A DNA stretch of 64,000 nucleotides. It comes from Pseudomonas lactucae. Its GTDB lineage: Bacteria > Pseudomonadota > Gammaproteobacteria > Pseudomonadales > Pseudomonadaceae. A model generated the notes under the pieces. It saw nothing but the letters and a program-made list of their open reading frames with translations, had not been told where the DNA came from and did not search any database. The DNA lies in assembly GCF_016937615.1 (NCBI RefSeq), contig NZ_JAFHKI010000058.1:1-64000 (forward strand). The letters run 5' to 3'. A program made the translations under genes and the position numbers. Below, one piece after another: positions 1 through 10,276 of the stretch; within the stretch, counting starts at the first letter, position 1; each line of letters starts with the position of its first letter.

Positions 1-36
1 ACCCTGACCGTCAACGGCGGGCGGCATATCAAGTAA
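1..36 (+). CDS. folM: 3' end of a short-chain reductase, probably FolM (partial)
   Basis: Only the last 11 codons and the TAA stop are in the window; they read TLTVNGGRHIK. This resembles the C-terminus of short-chain dehydrogenases, and of FolM (dihydromonapterin reductase) in particular. It lies 20 bp before folE and in the same direction, as in the folM-folE-folX group of other pseudomonads. FolM, FolE and FolX together would make tetrahydromonapterin, a cofactor of phenylalanine hydroxylase. The identity rests on a very short tail plus context. Confidence 0.55.
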   Translation, partial: TLTVNGGRHIK

Positions 37-56
37 GCCGTTTGTGAGGATGTTGT

Positions 57-617
57 ATGACTTTATCCCTGCCCCACCATTACCGTGAGATTCTCAAGGG
101 CTTGGGTGAAGACCCGGAGCGCGAAGGTCTGCTCGATACCCCCAAACGCGCCGCCAAGGCCATGCAATACCTGTGTCATGGCTACGAGCAAAACCTGGAA
201 ACCATCGTCAACGGCGCACTGTTCGCTTCCGACAATGACGAGATGGTGATTCTCAAGGACATCGAGTTGTACTCGCTGTGCGAACACCACCTGCTGCCCT
301 TTATCGGCAAAGCCCACGTGGCCTATATTCCGACCGGCAAGGTGCTGGGACTGTCGAAGCTGGCGCGCATCGTCGACATGTTCGCCCGACGTCTGCAGAT
401 CCAGGAAAACCTTACGCGGCAAATCGCCGATGCCATCCAGGAAGTGACCCAGGCCGCCGGTGTAGCGGTGGTGATCGAGGCCAGGCACATGTGCATGATG
501 ATGCGCGGTGTGGAAAAACAGAATTCAACCATGAACACCTCGGTGATGCTCGGCGCCTTCCGCGAGTCGAACACCACGCGCATGGAGTTCCTGCAACTGA
601 TTGGACGGAGCAAGTAG
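57..617 (+). CDS. folE: GTP cyclohydrolase I (FolE type)
   Basis: This 186-residue protein is a full-length, zinc-dependent GTP cyclohydrolase I, which converts GTP to dihydroneopterin triphosphate, the first step of folate and pterin synthesis in the cytoplasm. The zinc and active-site motif [10 protein letters not shown] is at residues 73-82 (Cys75, His77, His78), and the second zinc cysteine is in the [11 protein letters not shown] motif near residue 146. It is followed after 2 bp by folX and preceded by the probable end of folM. This suggests that this copy serves the monapterin branch, though it could also feed folate synthesis. Confidence 0.95.
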   Translation: MTLSLPHHYREILKGLGEDPEREGLLDTPKRAAKAMQYLCHGYEQNLETIVNGALFASDNDEMVILKDIELYSLCEHHLLPFIGKAHVAYIPTGKVLGLSKLARIVDMFARRLQIQENLTRQIADAIQEVTQAAGVAVVIEARHMCMMMRGVEKQNSTMNTSVMLGAFRESNTTRMEFLQLIGRSK

Positions 618-619
618 CA

Positions 620-1024
620 ATGCCACAACTTCAACCAGGCATGGCGCGCATCCGGGTCAAGGACCTGTGCCTGCGCACCTATATCGGCATCAACGAGGAC
701 GAGATCCTCAACAAGCAGGATGTGCTGATCAACCTGACCATCCTGTATGCCGCCCAGGAAGCCGTGCGCGACAATGACATCGACCATGCCCTGAACTACC
801 GCACCATCACCAAGGCAATCATCGCCCACGTGGAAGGCAACCGTTTTGCCTTGCTCGAACGGCTGACCCAGGAACTGCTGGACCTGGTGATGTGCAATGA
901 ATCGGTGCTGTACGCCGAAGTCGAAGTGGACAAGCCCCATGCGCTGCGTTTTGCCGAGTCGGTTTCGATAACGCTCGCGGCGAGCCGCTCAGCTTCAAGC
1001 GACAAGTCACAAGCTACAAGCTGA
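620..1024 (+). CDS. folX: Dihydroneopterin triphosphate 2'-epimerase
   Basis: This 134-residue protein of the FolB/FolX fold has the N-terminal motif [19 protein letters not shown], typical of FolX. It epimerises dihydroneopterin triphosphate to the monapterin form. The ATG is 2 bp after the folE stop, so the two genes are probably translated together. A long upstream in-frame extension overlaps folE and is not coding. The last dozen or so residues (rich in Ser, Ala, Lys) are encoded by an intergenic AGCTTCAAGC-type repeat, so the C-terminus seems to have been extended by repeat DNA. FolB (aldolase) is an alternative, but the FolE neighbour favours FolX. Confidence 0.9.
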   Translation: MPQLQPGMARIRVKDLCLRTYIGINEDEILNKQDVLINLTILYAAQEAVRDNDIDHALNYRTITKAIIAHVEGNRFALLERLTQELLDLVMCNESVLYAEVEVDKPHALRFAESVSITLAASRSASSDKSQATS

Positions 1025-1065
1025 CCCCATTCCAACTTGCAGCTTGAAGCTTACCGCTTGAAGCT
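991..1065. repeat. AGCTTCAAG/CTTGAAGCT intergenic repeat overlapping the folX 3' end
   Basis: Several short units (AGCTTCAAGC, AAGCTACAAGCT, CTTGCAGCTTGAAGCTT, GCTTGAAGCT) are arranged as inverted copies that can fold into a hairpin. The same family occurs at about 10191-10264. The left part is read as the folX C-terminal codons; the right part lies between folX and the next gene and may act as a terminator. Confidence 0.7.
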
Positions 1066-1083
1066 GTCTCGAAGAGACCCCCT

Positions 1084-1380
1084 ATGACCGACCAACAACG
1101 CCTCGAACTCGAAGCCGCCGCCTTCCGTCGCCTGGTGGCGCACCTGGACAGCCGCAAGGATGTACAGAACATCGACCTGATGAACCTCGCCGGTTTCTGC
1201 CGCAACTGTCTGTCCAAGTGGTACAAGGCCGAGGCCGATGAGCGCCAGATCGATGTCAGCCTCGATGACGCCCGTGAGGTGGTGTACGGCATGCCGTACG
1301 CCGAGTGGAAAGCCCAATACCAGAAAGAAGCCAGCGCCGACCAACAGGCCGCGTTTGCCAAAGGAAACACGCAGGGTTAG
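1084..1380 (+). CDS. DUF1244 family protein
   Basis: A 98-residue protein of the DUF1244 family, function unknown. The hallmark is the motif GFCRNCLSKWY (residues 38-48) with two cysteines three residues apart, followed by the conserved VVYGMPYAEWK segment. It follows the pterin genes in the same direction after the repeat. The family is widespread in proteobacteria and forms a small helical fold; no biochemical role is assigned here. Confidence 0.85.
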   Translation: MTDQQRLELEAAAFRRLVAHLDSRKDVQNIDLMNLAGFCRNCLSKWYKAEADERQIDVSLDDAREVVYGMPYAEWKAQYQKEASADQQAAFAKGNTQG

Positions 1381-1517
1381 GCACTTGCCCAGTATCAGCA
1401 ACAGGCTAGCGTTGCAAACAAGGCGTTATATTGCGTCAGAGCCTATGGCTTAAGCCCCTGACGCTAAGCCCTCACGACTTGGGACCAGCCCGCGGGAAAA
1501 ACCAGGAAAGCAAAAGC

Positions 1518-2402
1518 ATGCAGATTCAAACCTTTGATACTGCAGATGTGGATCAGCAACTGGCGATTTCCGGCTGGCAGGAGCACTACCAGCAAATGTC
1601 CCCAGGGTATTTTCGGGGCAAAGTTGTCTACATGCAGTTGAATGGCATCGAGGTGTATGAAGAGCAGATGAACACGCGGGTGGAGCAGCATTTCCATGCG
1701 CCCGCCGGTTCATTGGTCTTCAGTTTCGACACGGGTGACGGGTCGCTGTACCTGCTCAACGAAGACAGTCAGAACACCTGGATCACCCCGGAAAACTATA
1801 AAGAAGTCGCGGTGGTGATTGGCCCTCAGTACCTCGATCAACTTGATTGCCTGAATTTGAGCAGCCTGGATGGCATGTTCCTCACACCGCTGGTTTCCCG
1901 GCAGAGCCAGGTTTTTGGCCATTGGTTGAGCAGTACGCTTCAACGGTTAGCTTTGGGGCAATCCCCGGTGCCTGAAGAAGGGCTGGCACAACAACTGGTC
2001 GACGATTGCCTGTATATCCTCGATTGCCCGAGCCAGATGCCGGACCTGACAAGCCTGAAACACCGCGCCCATGATCGCCGTCTTATCCAACGGGTTTTCG
2101 ATCTGGTCATGGCCAGCCCGCAAGAGCACTTCAATGTGTTGCAACTGGCCAACGGCGCTGGGGTGTCTGTTCGTCAGTTGCAGCAACGCTTTACTTCTTC
2201 TATCGGTGTATCACCCAGCCAATGGCAGCGGTTACGCCGATTGAACTTTGCCCGCCGCGACTTACTGCGCATGGTGCCCGCAGAGACTACCGTGGCGCAA
2301 ATCGCCATGCGCTGGTCATTCTGGCACCTGGGCCGTTTCTCCCAGGCCTATCGCCACCTCTTTGGTGAACTTCCCAGCCGCACACTCTCGCGTCCCCGCT
2401 GA
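1518..2402 (+). CDS. AraC-family transcriptional regulator
   Basis: This 294-residue regulator has an N-terminal sensing domain of about 180 residues and a C-terminal AraC DNA-binding domain (two helix-turn-helix units: LANGAGVSVRQLQQRF and VAQIAMRWSFWHLGRFSQAYR). I chose the ATG at 1518 because an AGGAAAG ribosome-binding site lies just upstream and the extra codons from 1431 look non-coding. The order regulator, exported amidohydrolase, porin suggests that it controls the next two genes; the inducer is unknown. Confidence 0.88.
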   Translation: MQIQTFDTADVDQQLAISGWQEHYQQMSPGYFRGKVVYMQLNGIEVYEEQMNTRVEQHFHAPAGSLVFSFDTGDGSLYLLNEDSQNTWITPENYKEVAVVIGPQYLDQLDCLNLSSLDGMFLTPLVSRQSQVFGHWLSSTLQRLALGQSPVPEEGLAQQLVDDCLYILDCPSQMPDLTSLKHRAHDRRLIQRVFDLVMASPQEHFNVLQLANGAGVSVRQLQQRFTSSIGVSPSQWQRLRRLNFARRDLLRMVPAETTVAQIAMRWSFWHLGRFSQAYRHLFGELPSRTLSRPR

Positions 2403-2582
2403 ATAATCTCCCCACGCGTTGGCGCACCAAAATGAAGCTCGCAATCAGGCGCAAATTGGATAGAGGCCAGCCTTCTTGCGCCCGCATTATCTACTTCAAA
2501 CAAAGAACCCTGCGTTCGCCGGCCACTGATGTGCTGCGTCGCTAAAACGTCAATAGAACAAAATCAATAAAAGGACCTTTGA

Positions 2583-4325
2583 ATGAAGCGATTTACCCCC
2601 TGTGTTCTGGCCGCAATGTTAGCTATCCCCTCACTGCAGGCCATGGCAGCGGCCGATCTGATATTCACCAATGGCAAGGTTTTCACCGGTGTTCCAGGCC
2701 AAGCGCTGGCTCAAGCCGTGGCGGTGGAGAACGGAAAGATCCTCGAAGTCGGTAGCGACGCGCAGATCAATGCCCTCGCTGATGCCAACACTCAACGGTT
2801 CGACCTTGCCGGCAAGGTCTTGATGCCGGGCATGATTGACACTCACAGCCATCCGGTGTCTGCAGGCCTCGCGAGCCTTGGCGCCAACTTGCTGGATGAA
2901 GAAAAGCCATTGCCCGAGCTTGAGCAATGGATCATCGAGCAAGACAAAGCCGGCAGGGCGAGATCCGCAGACGTCATCGTAATTGCCGGTACCAGCTCGG
3001 CCTATTGGGATAAAAGCCGCGAACTGGGCAAGATCTTCAACCACGGCCGCTGGGCCGACCAACCGCTGGTGCTCAGTGGCATCGACGGCCATACCGGCTG
3101 GGCCAACAACGCCATGCTCAAGCGCGCGAAAATCGATGCGGCACTGGTAAAAGGCCTGCCGGCGAACGAGCGTGATTACGTTGGTCACGAAATCGACTTC
3201 ACCCCTACCGGTTATTTTGCCGAGTCTCGCTGGGATCAGGTACGCAATAAAATTCCCGCACCGAGCAAAGAGATCATGCTCAAGGCCGCCCACGAAGCGG
3301 TGAAGGTCAACAATGGCTATGGCGTCACCGCTTGGATGGATGCGGCATCCAATGCCGGCAATGGCGACTCACTGTTCGACTTCACAGCAACCGAGCAGAG
3401 CTACGGCGTGCTCCCGTTCTACCGCGAATTGGCCGAGAAGGGCGAACTCAGTGCCCACGTCGCCGCCTTGATGCTGACCAACTCCAAAAGCAAGCCGGCC
3501 GACCTGGAAGTCGTGGCCAAGGTGATGAAAAAATTCGAGGGTGTGCCCAATCTGACATTCCCTGGCATCAAGATCTTTGCTGACGGCATCATGGAGTTTC
3601 CAGGGCAGACCGCAGCGGTCATCGCCCCCTACAAGAACAGTAATAAACGCGGTCAGTTGCTGATCGATCCGAAGCATTTCGGTGAGTTGGTGGTGGCTGC
3701 GGAAAAGCGCGGTTGGATCATGCACGTGCACGCGGACGGTGACCGCGCCGTACGTGAAGCCCTCAATGGCGTTGCTTATGCGCGCCGCCTTAACCCGACC
3801 CCTGTGGCCCATAGCCTCGCCCACTTGCAAGTGGTCGATCCAGAAGACTTCCCTCGCTTCAAGCAACTAGGGGTCATTGCCTCCATGCAATTGCTATGGG
3901 CCACCAGCGAGAGTTATACCGAAGAACTGGTCAAGCCTTACATCAGTACGCTTGCCTACGATCACTTGTACCCCGCCAAATCCTTGCACGACGCGGGCGC
4001 AACCATCGCTGGGGGCAGTGACTGGCCCGTATCTGGCCCCAACCCGTGGAATGCCATTGCTCAGGCCAGCACGCGTAAAGGCCCATTGGGGGTGCTGAAC
4101 GCCAAGGAAAGCCTTGACCGCCAGACCATGTTCTACGCCTACACCATCAACGCCGCCAAAACCCTGCGCCTGGATCAGAAGATCGGCTCTCTGGAACCCG
4201 GCAAGCAGGCTGATCTGATCGTCCTGGATCGCGATGTGTTCAAGGTCAGCGACGACGAGCTATTCGAGACCAAGGTCCTGAACACCTTCTTCTCCGGTAA
4301 ACAGGTTTACGCCCCAGGCGCCTGA
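2583..4325 (+). CDS. Exported amidohydrolase, YtcJ-like
   Basis: A 580-residue metal-dependent amidohydrolase of the YtcJ/amidohydrolase-3 type. It begins with a cleavable signal peptide (basic start, hydrophobic stretch, LQAMAA near residues 18-23), so it should work in the periplasm. Metal-site motifs are visible: DTHSHP near residue 87, HVHADGD in the middle, and GGSDWPV towards the end. Families with this fold hydrolyse N-substituted formamides and other cyclic or acyl amides; the substrate cannot be read from sequence. AAAAGGA stands about 8 bp before the ATG. The porin gene follows after about 100 bp. Confidence 0.85.
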   Translation: MKRFTPCVLAAMLAIPSLQAMAAADLIFTNGKVFTGVPGQALAQAVAVENGKILEVGSDAQINALADANTQRFDLAGKVLMPGMIDTHSHPVSAGLASLGANLLDEEKPLPELEQWIIEQDKAGRARSADVIVIAGTSSAYWDKSRELGKIFNHGRWADQPLVLSGIDGHTGWANNAMLKRAKIDAALVKGLPANERDYVGHEIDFTPTGYFAESRWDQVRNKIPAPSKEIMLKAAHEAVKVNNGYGVTAWMDAASNAGNGDSLFDFTATEQSYGVLPFYRELAEKGELSAHVAALMLTNSKSKPADLEVVAKVMKKFEGVPNLTFPGIKIFADGIMEFPGQTAAVIAPYKNSNKRGQLLIDPKHFGELVVAAEKRGWIMHVHADGDRAVREALNGVAYARRLNPTPVAHSLAHLQVVDPEDFPRFKQLGVIASMQLLWATSESYTEELVKPYISTLAYDHLYPAKSLHDAGATIAGGSDWPVSGPNPWNAIAQASTRKGPLGVLNAKESLDRQTMFYAYTINAAKTLRLDQKIGSLEPGKQADLIVLDRDVFKVSDDELFETKVLNTFFSGKQVYAPGA

Positions 4326-4430
4326 CTGGCTCGCTCAACATCACGCAAAACACTTGGCGCCGCTCCCAGAGCGCGCGGGGCACAGTCGCGCCTGGAATAA
4401 CTCACACACTCATAACAATAAGAGACTTCT

Positions 4431-5207
4431 ATGAACGCACTTTCCGTCTTCATGCTTGCAGTGCTCACATTGGGCCCACTGATCAACGCTCAAGCCGTCG
4501 AGCTCAACGACAGCTTCCAGCTCATCATCAACCCCGCCCTGGTCAGTGACTATCGCACCAGTGGTATCTCGCAAACCCTGGGTGACCCTGCCGCACAACT
4601 GGGGATAACCCTCAACCACGCCAGCGGTTTATATGCCGGCCTCTGGACCTCGAATGTCGACTTCGGTAATGGCACCAAAACGCGCCAGGAGATCGAATAT
4701 TTCGCCGGCTATTTTTGGCAACTACATGACAACATCAGCCTGGACAGTTTCTACACGCAGTATGAATACCCGCGCGAAAGCGATTACAACCAGGGCGAAA
4801 TCAAGACTGTCCTTGATGTTTACGGCGTTCTGCTCGGCGGGAAATACGTGCGCAATATGAAAGGTCCCGACTACGAGGATGAAAATGGCGAGCTTCATAA
4901 AGGTAAACAAGACGAAGACCTGTCGTCGTGGTTGATCGGTTACCACACCGTGCTGCCCGCTGAAATCGGCCTGGAAGCCCGCTATGAATACGTCGACTAC
5001 AAAGACGATGTATTTTTCAGTAACAACGGCAACGGTCGTGCCGATTATCACAATTGGGAAATCAAGTTCAGCCGAGAGTTAGTCGGCGTTAACTGGTCGC
5101 TGAGCTATATCGACACCGACCTCTCGAAAGCCGAATGTACGGGCTTTACCGGCTTCGATAACCTGTGCAGCGCGACCATAGTAGCCGGCGCGAGCAAGAC
5201 GTTTTAA
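4431..5207 (+). CDS. TorF-family putative porin
   Basis: A 258-residue outer-membrane protein of the TorF/TIGR02001 type. It has a signal peptide (cleavage near NAQAVE, residues 20-25) followed by alternating aromatic beta strands. The start LNDSFQLIINPALVSDYRTS is typical of the family, which is predicted to form a small beta barrel. It follows the amidohydrolase and may help its substrate or product cross the outer membrane. Transport specificity is unknown. Confidence 0.82.
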   Translation: MNALSVFMLAVLTLGPLINAQAVELNDSFQLIINPALVSDYRTSGISQTLGDPAAQLGITLNHASGLYAGLWTSNVDFGNGTKTRQEIEYFAGYFWQLHDNISLDSFYTQYEYPRESDYNQGEIKTVLDVYGVLLGGKYVRNMKGPDYEDENGELHKGKQDEDLSSWLIGYHTVLPAEIGLEARYEYVDYKDDVFFSNNGNGRADYHNWEIKFSRELVGVNWSLSYIDTDLSKAECTGFTGFDNLCSATIVAGASKTF

Positions 5208-5297
5208 CCCCTGTAGGCTTGCATGTGGTTCGAAATAACCTCGAAAAAGTTACTATAGGTAATCTCACCTATATCCATTAAGAAAGAGCCAGATCCG

Positions 5298-5639
5298 ATG
5301 ATTGATTTGAATACCCTGCGCGCCAGCCTCAACAGCGGCGAACATGTCTTTGCCGATACCCTGGCCTTTATTGCGGTCGGTTACGATTACCAGCCGCAAG
5401 CCTTCACCAACGGCGGAGTGGAAAATGCCGCTGGGCAGAACGAAGGGTCGTGCAAAACCCTGGGTCTGGCGCTGCTGGAAGGGTTGAATGATCAGGAAGC
5501 GTTGCTGGCGTTTGGTGAGCATTACCGGTCGGTGGTGGCTACGCCTGAGGGCAGCGATCACGGCAATATTCGGGCGTTGATCGAGCATGGCCTGGCGGGT
5601 GTGAAGTTCAGCGCACAACCACTGACACGCAAACCCTAA
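5298..5639 (+). CDS. HopJ type III effector-like protein
   Basis: A 113-residue protein of the HopJ (HopPmaJ) family. The motif YDYQPQAFTNGGVENAAGQN (residues 29-48) is the family core. Members occur in many non-pathogens without a type III system, so the effector name does not prove secretion; a housekeeping role is likely. It is expressed alone and is followed by a strong hairpin terminator. Confidence 0.85.
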   Translation: MIDLNTLRASLNSGEHVFADTLAFIAVGYDYQPQAFTNGGVENAAGQNEGSCKTLGLALLEGLNDQEALLAFGEHYRSVVATPEGSDHGNIRALIEHGLAGVKFSAQPLTRKP

Positions 5640-5658
5640 GCCAGACGCGAATCAAAAA

Positions 5659-5693
5659 GTGGGAGGGGTTTGCCCCCTCCCACATTTTTTTTT
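5659..5693. terminator. Bidirectional rho-independent terminator
   Basis: A hairpin with arms GTGGGAGGGG and CCCCTCCCAC is followed by a run of nine T residues. It lies between the convergent hopJ-like gene and trxB. The arms belong to the GTGGGAGG...CCTCCCAC repeat type seen at several other gene ends in this window. Confidence 0.85.
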
Positions 5694-5702
5694 GCGGCGT
5701 GG

Positions 5703-6674
<972 letters not shown>

Positions 6675-6947
6675 CTATCGACCGTCCGGACTACAAGACG
6701 GCTGGAATAAAAAAGGACCGCGAAGCACTTGGGGAAGGCTTGAACTCGCGAATCCTGAAAATAATGGGTGCAGCGTATAGAGGGGGGCAAGATTAAGGAA
6801 ATACGGAATAACAATCCAGCTCATAGGTGGTCTCTATGCAGTCACCCCCGTTCAATCGATGGGTTTGTTACCGCTGATGTCGCCGCTTTCGCCTGGAATA
6901 CAAAGCCGGTAAGGTCGGCGCGTTCGCCCCTTTGTTCGGAGTTCTCC

Positions 6948-7712
6948 ATGCCCGCCCCCGCTCTTTCCGGCCCGCAATACCTGCGTGAAGGCCTCAAACT
7001 GGTATTGAGCCCTGGCTTGCGCCTGTTTGTACTGCTGCCACTGATGATCAATATCGTGCTGTTCGTCGGCTTGATTTATTTTGCCGGCCACCAATTCAGC
7101 CTGTGGGTCGACCATTTGATGCCGACCCTGCCCAGTTGGCTGAGTTTTCTGAATTACCTGCTTTGGCCTTTATTTGTGGTGCTGGTGGTGCTGATGGTGT
7201 TTTTCACCTTCACGATGCTCGCCAATATCATCGCGGCGCCGTTCAATGGATTTCTCTCGGAGAAGGTTGAAGTGGTGGTACGCGGCACCGATGACTTCCC
7301 GGCCTTCAGCTGGGGCGAGCTGATCGCCATGGTGCCGCGCACGCTGGCCCGTGAATTGCGCAAGCTGGGCTACTTCCTGCCGCGAGCCATTGGCCTGTTT
7401 ATCCTGTCGTTCATTCCGGTGGTCAACCTGATCGCGGCGCCGTTGTGGCTGCTGTTCGGGGTGTGGATGATGGCAATCCAATACATCGACTACCCGGCCG
7501 ACAACCACAAGCTCGGCTGGAACGAAATGCTCGCCTGGCTGCGCCAGAAGCGCTGGCAGAGCATGAGCTTCGGCGGCGTCGTCTACCTGGTGCTGCTGGT
7601 GCCGGTGGTCAACCTGCTGATGATGCCGGCGGCGGTGGCCGGGGCCACGTTGTTCTGGGTGCGCGAGCAAGGCGCCGAGGCGATGGCCGTGCCCAAAGTG
7701 ACCCGGTCATAA
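6948..7712 (+). CDS. cysZ: Sulfate transporter CysZ
   Basis: A 254-residue inner-membrane protein of the CysZ/EI24 family, which brings sulfate into the cell for cysteine synthesis. Hydrophobic segments are visible at about residues 25-45, 65-90, 140-165 and 200-230, with the conserved EKVEVVVRG region between them. I start it at the ATG at 6948 ([15 protein letters not shown]), which matches the family N-terminus, rather than at the longer frame from 6768. It is next to and divergent from trxB. Confidence 0.9.
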   Translation: MPAPALSGPQYLREGLKLVLSPGLRLFVLLPLMINIVLFVGLIYFAGHQFSLWVDHLMPTLPSWLSFLNYLLWPLFVVLVVLMVFFTFTMLANIIAAPFNGFLSEKVEVVVRGTDDFPAFSWGELIAMVPRTLARELRKLGYFLPRAIGLFILSFIPVVNLIAAPLWLLFGVWMMAIQYIDYPADNHKLGWNEMLAWLRQKRWQSMSFGGVVYLVLLVPVVNLLMMPAAVAGATLFWVREQGAEAMAVPKVTRS

Positions 7713-7766
7713 ATCCATCATCTGCATGACACAATGGCGACATGGCCCACAGCGACACTGTGGGTC

Positions 7767-8945
7767 ATGACGACCGCTTTGCTTCACATCACCCTGATCA
7801 CCGAAACCTTCCCGCCAGAGATCAACGGGGTGGCCAATACCCTTGGCCGCTTGTGCGAAGGATTACGTGCGCGTGGCCATCAAGTCGAACTGGTACGCCC
7901 ACGCCAGGGCGCCGACCAGAGCCGCCCCAGCGACGACGAATTGCTGCTGTGCCGTGGCTGGCCATTGCCCGGTTACCCGGGCCTGCAATGGGGCCAGTCG
8001 TCGATGCACAAGCTGCTGCGGCGCTGGACGCGGCAGCGCCCGGACGTGCTGTATATCGCCACCGAGGGGCCGCTGGGGCTGTCGGCACTGCGCGCGGCGC
8101 GGCGCTTGGGGATCAGCGTAGTCAGCGGTTTTCACACCAATTTCCAGCAGTACTCCAACCAGTACGGTTTGAGCCTGTTAAGCCGCCTGGTCACGCATTA
8201 CCTGCGCTGGTTTCATAACCGCTCCACCTTGACCTTGGTGCCCAGCGCCAGCCAGCGCCTGGAACTGGAGCGGCGGCATTTCGAACGTTTGGGGATGTTG
8301 TCGCGCGGGGTTGACAGCCAGCTGTTCCACCCGGCCAAGCGCGACAACACTCTGCGTGATAGCTGGGGCTTGGCAAACGATGATATTGGCGTGCTGCACG
8401 TTGGGCGCCTGGCCCAGGAGAAAAACCTCGCGCTACTCAAACGCTGCTTCGATGCCCTGCAGGCAACGTACCCACAACGCCGGATGAAGCTGATCATCGT
8501 CGGCGATGGCCCGCAACGCCCGCTGTTGGAGCACGACCTGCCCGACGCGGTGTTCTGCGGCGCTCAGCGCGGCGAGGAGCTGGCACGGCATTACGCCTCG
8601 GGGGATCTGTTCCTGTTTCCCAGCCTGACCGAAACCTTTGGCAATGTGGTGCTGGAAGCGATGGCTTCAGGATTGGGCGTAGTGGCTTATGACCAGGCGG
8701 CGGCCACCCAGCATATCCGCCATGGCTACAATGGCGTACTGGCGATGCCGGGGGATGAAAACGCGTTTTGCGATGCGGCCATTTGGCTGCTGGAAGAACG
8801 GGAGACGTTGCGCAGGGCGCGCCTGAATGCCCGCCAACATGCCAGCCGCCAGGGCTGGCCGGCGATTATCGAGCAGTTCGAACATCAACTCCGTGGAGCG
8901 TGTGGCGAGCAGCCTGCGATTGCAGGGGCGTCGCGCTTGATCTGA
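7767..8945 (+). CDS. Glycosyltransferase, GT4 type
   Basis: A 392-residue GT-B glycosyltransferase. The N-terminal motif ITETFPPEINGVANTLGRL and the C-terminal donor-site motif SLTETFGNVVLEAMASG (with the E-x7-E pattern) are typical of the GT4 subfamily that includes mannosyl- and glucosyl-transferases acting on lipids. I chose the ATG at 7767; an ATG 33 bp upstream is in frame but adds residues unlike the family. No sugar pathway genes are adjacent, so donor and acceptor are unknown. Confidence 0.85.
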   Translation: MTTALLHITLITETFPPEINGVANTLGRLCEGLRARGHQVELVRPRQGADQSRPSDDELLLCRGWPLPGYPGLQWGQSSMHKLLRRWTRQRPDVLYIATEGPLGLSALRAARRLGISVVSGFHTNFQQYSNQYGLSLLSRLVTHYLRWFHNRSTLTLVPSASQRLELERRHFERLGMLSRGVDSQLFHPAKRDNTLRDSWGLANDDIGVLHVGRLAQEKNLALLKRCFDALQATYPQRRMKLIIVGDGPQRPLLEHDLPDAVFCGAQRGEELARHYASGDLFLFPSLTETFGNVVLEAMASGLGVVAYDQAAATQHIRHGYNGVLAMPGDENAFCDAAIWLLEERETLRRARLNARQHASRQGWPAIIEQFEHQLRGACGEQPAIAGASRLI

Positions 8946-8986
8946 GGGCCTGATGGGCCGTCGGACCGAGCGCGGGTAGGCGCCGC

Positions 8987-10090
8987 TTAGACCAGGGTCG
9001 TCAACGCCTCACGACTGAACGGCAGAATGTCGCCCTCGCGACCTTCACGTACCTTCACCGCCCAATCCGGATCAACCAGCAGCGCGCGGCCCACGGCGAC
9101 CAGATCGAACTCATCGTTGTTCAGGCGCTCCAGCAGCTTCTCCAGGCTGGCCGGCTGCGCGACTTTGTCGGTGTTGACCATGAACTGCAGGAATTCGCCA
9201 TCCAGGCCGACACTGCCGACGGTGATGGTCGGTTTGCCGGTGAGCTGGCGTGTCCAGCCGGCCAGGTTGAGGTCGGAACCTTCGAATTCCGGCTCCCAGA
9301 AACGGCGAGTGGAGCAGTGGAAAATATCCACACCGGCGTCGGACAACGGCTTGAGGAACTCGCCCAGCGCTTGCGGGGTGTGTACCAGGCGTGCGGTGTA
9401 GTCCTGCTGTTTCCACTGGGAAAAACGCAGGATGATCGGGAAATCCGGGCCGACAGCCGCGCGCGTGGCCTGGATCAATTCAATGGCAAAACGCGAGCGG
9501 TTGGCCAGGCTGCCGCCGTACTCGTCGGTACGCTGATTGGTGCCTTCCCAGAAGAACTGGTCCACCAGATAGCCGTGGGCGCCGTGGATTTCCACGCCGT
9601 CCATGCCGATGCTCTGGGCATCCTTGGCGGCCTGGGCGAAGGCATGGATGACGTCCTGGATGTCTTGGGTGGTCATGCCGTGGACCACCACGTTGCCATC
9701 CTTGAGTTTTTCCATCGGGCCATAGGCCGGCACGCTGGCATCAGGCTCGGTGCCAATACGCCGCACGCTGCCCACATGCCACAGCTGCGGGACGATCTTG
9801 CCGCCTTCGGCGTGTACCGCATCAACCACTTTCTTCCAGCCGGCCAATGCTGCTTCACCGTAGAAATGCGGGACATTCGGGTAACCGTTGGACGCCTGGT
9901 GACCGACCACAGTGCCTTCGGTAATGATCAGGCCCACGCCGGCGGCAGCACGGCGACGGTAGTACTCGATCACTTTGGAATTGGGGATACCGCCCGGGGA
10001 AAACGAGCGGGTCATGGGCGCCATGACCACACGGGTCGGCAGTCGCAGTGCACCGAGCTGGAACGGTTTGAACAAGGCTTGGACAGGCAT
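8987..10090 (-). CDS. NADH:flavin oxidoreductase (old yellow enzyme family)
   Basis: A 367-residue FMN enzyme of the old-yellow-enzyme type. Recognisable parts are the FMN-binding APMTRSFSPGG near the N-terminus, the substrate-binding DGVEIHGAHGYLVDQFFWEGTNQR block, and the C-terminal FDLVAVGRALLVDPDW FMN phosphate site. Such enzymes reduce the double bond of alpha,beta-unsaturated carbonyls or nitro compounds with NAD(P)H. The start at 10090 (MPVQALFKPFQLG) matches the family; an upstream extension to 10159 does not. Confidence 0.9.
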   Translation of the reverse strand: MPVQALFKPFQLGALRLPTRVVMAPMTRSFSPGGIPNSKVIEYYRRRAAAGVGLIITEGTVVGHQASNGYPNVPHFYGEAALAGWKKVVDAVHAEGGKIVPQLWHVGSVRRIGTEPDASVPAYGPMEKLKDGNVVVHGMTTQDIQDVIHAFAQAAKDAQSIGMDGVEIHGAHGYLVDQFFWEGTNQRTDEYGGSLANRSRFAIELIQATRAAVGPDFPIILRFSQWKQQDYTARLVHTPQALGEFLKPLSDAGVDIFHCSTRRFWEPEFEGSDLNLAGWTRQLTGKPTITVGSVGLDGEFLQFMVNTDKVAQPASLEKLLERLNNDEFDLVAVGRALLVDPDWAVKVREGREGDILPFSREALTTLV

Positions 10091-10190
10091 GGGGGCACTC
10101 CACGGAAGACAAGATTTATGACGTGGATAATATGGAGTGCACGGTGCGCTGGGTAGCACTATTGATCTGGGTGATTAAGGGGTATGAGGG

Positions 10191-10264
10191 CAGCTACAAG
10201 CTACAAGCTACAAGAGGGACAGCGGCGCTTCTTCTTGCGGCTTGTAACTTGTAGCTTGCAGCTG
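10191..10264. repeat. AGCTACAAG repeat with an inverted partner
   Basis: Direct units AGCTACA are repeated three times, then after a spacer an inverted copy reads CTTGTAACTTGTAGCTTGCAGCT. The two halves can form a long hairpin between two genes of the same strand. It is the same repeat family as at 991-1065. Confidence 0.75.
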
Positions 10265-10276
10265 CACCAAAGCTGT

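Noticed and set aside
5298..5639. Type III secretion effector
   Set aside because: The HopJ family is present in many non-pathogens and no secretion genes are near, so I keep the family name only.
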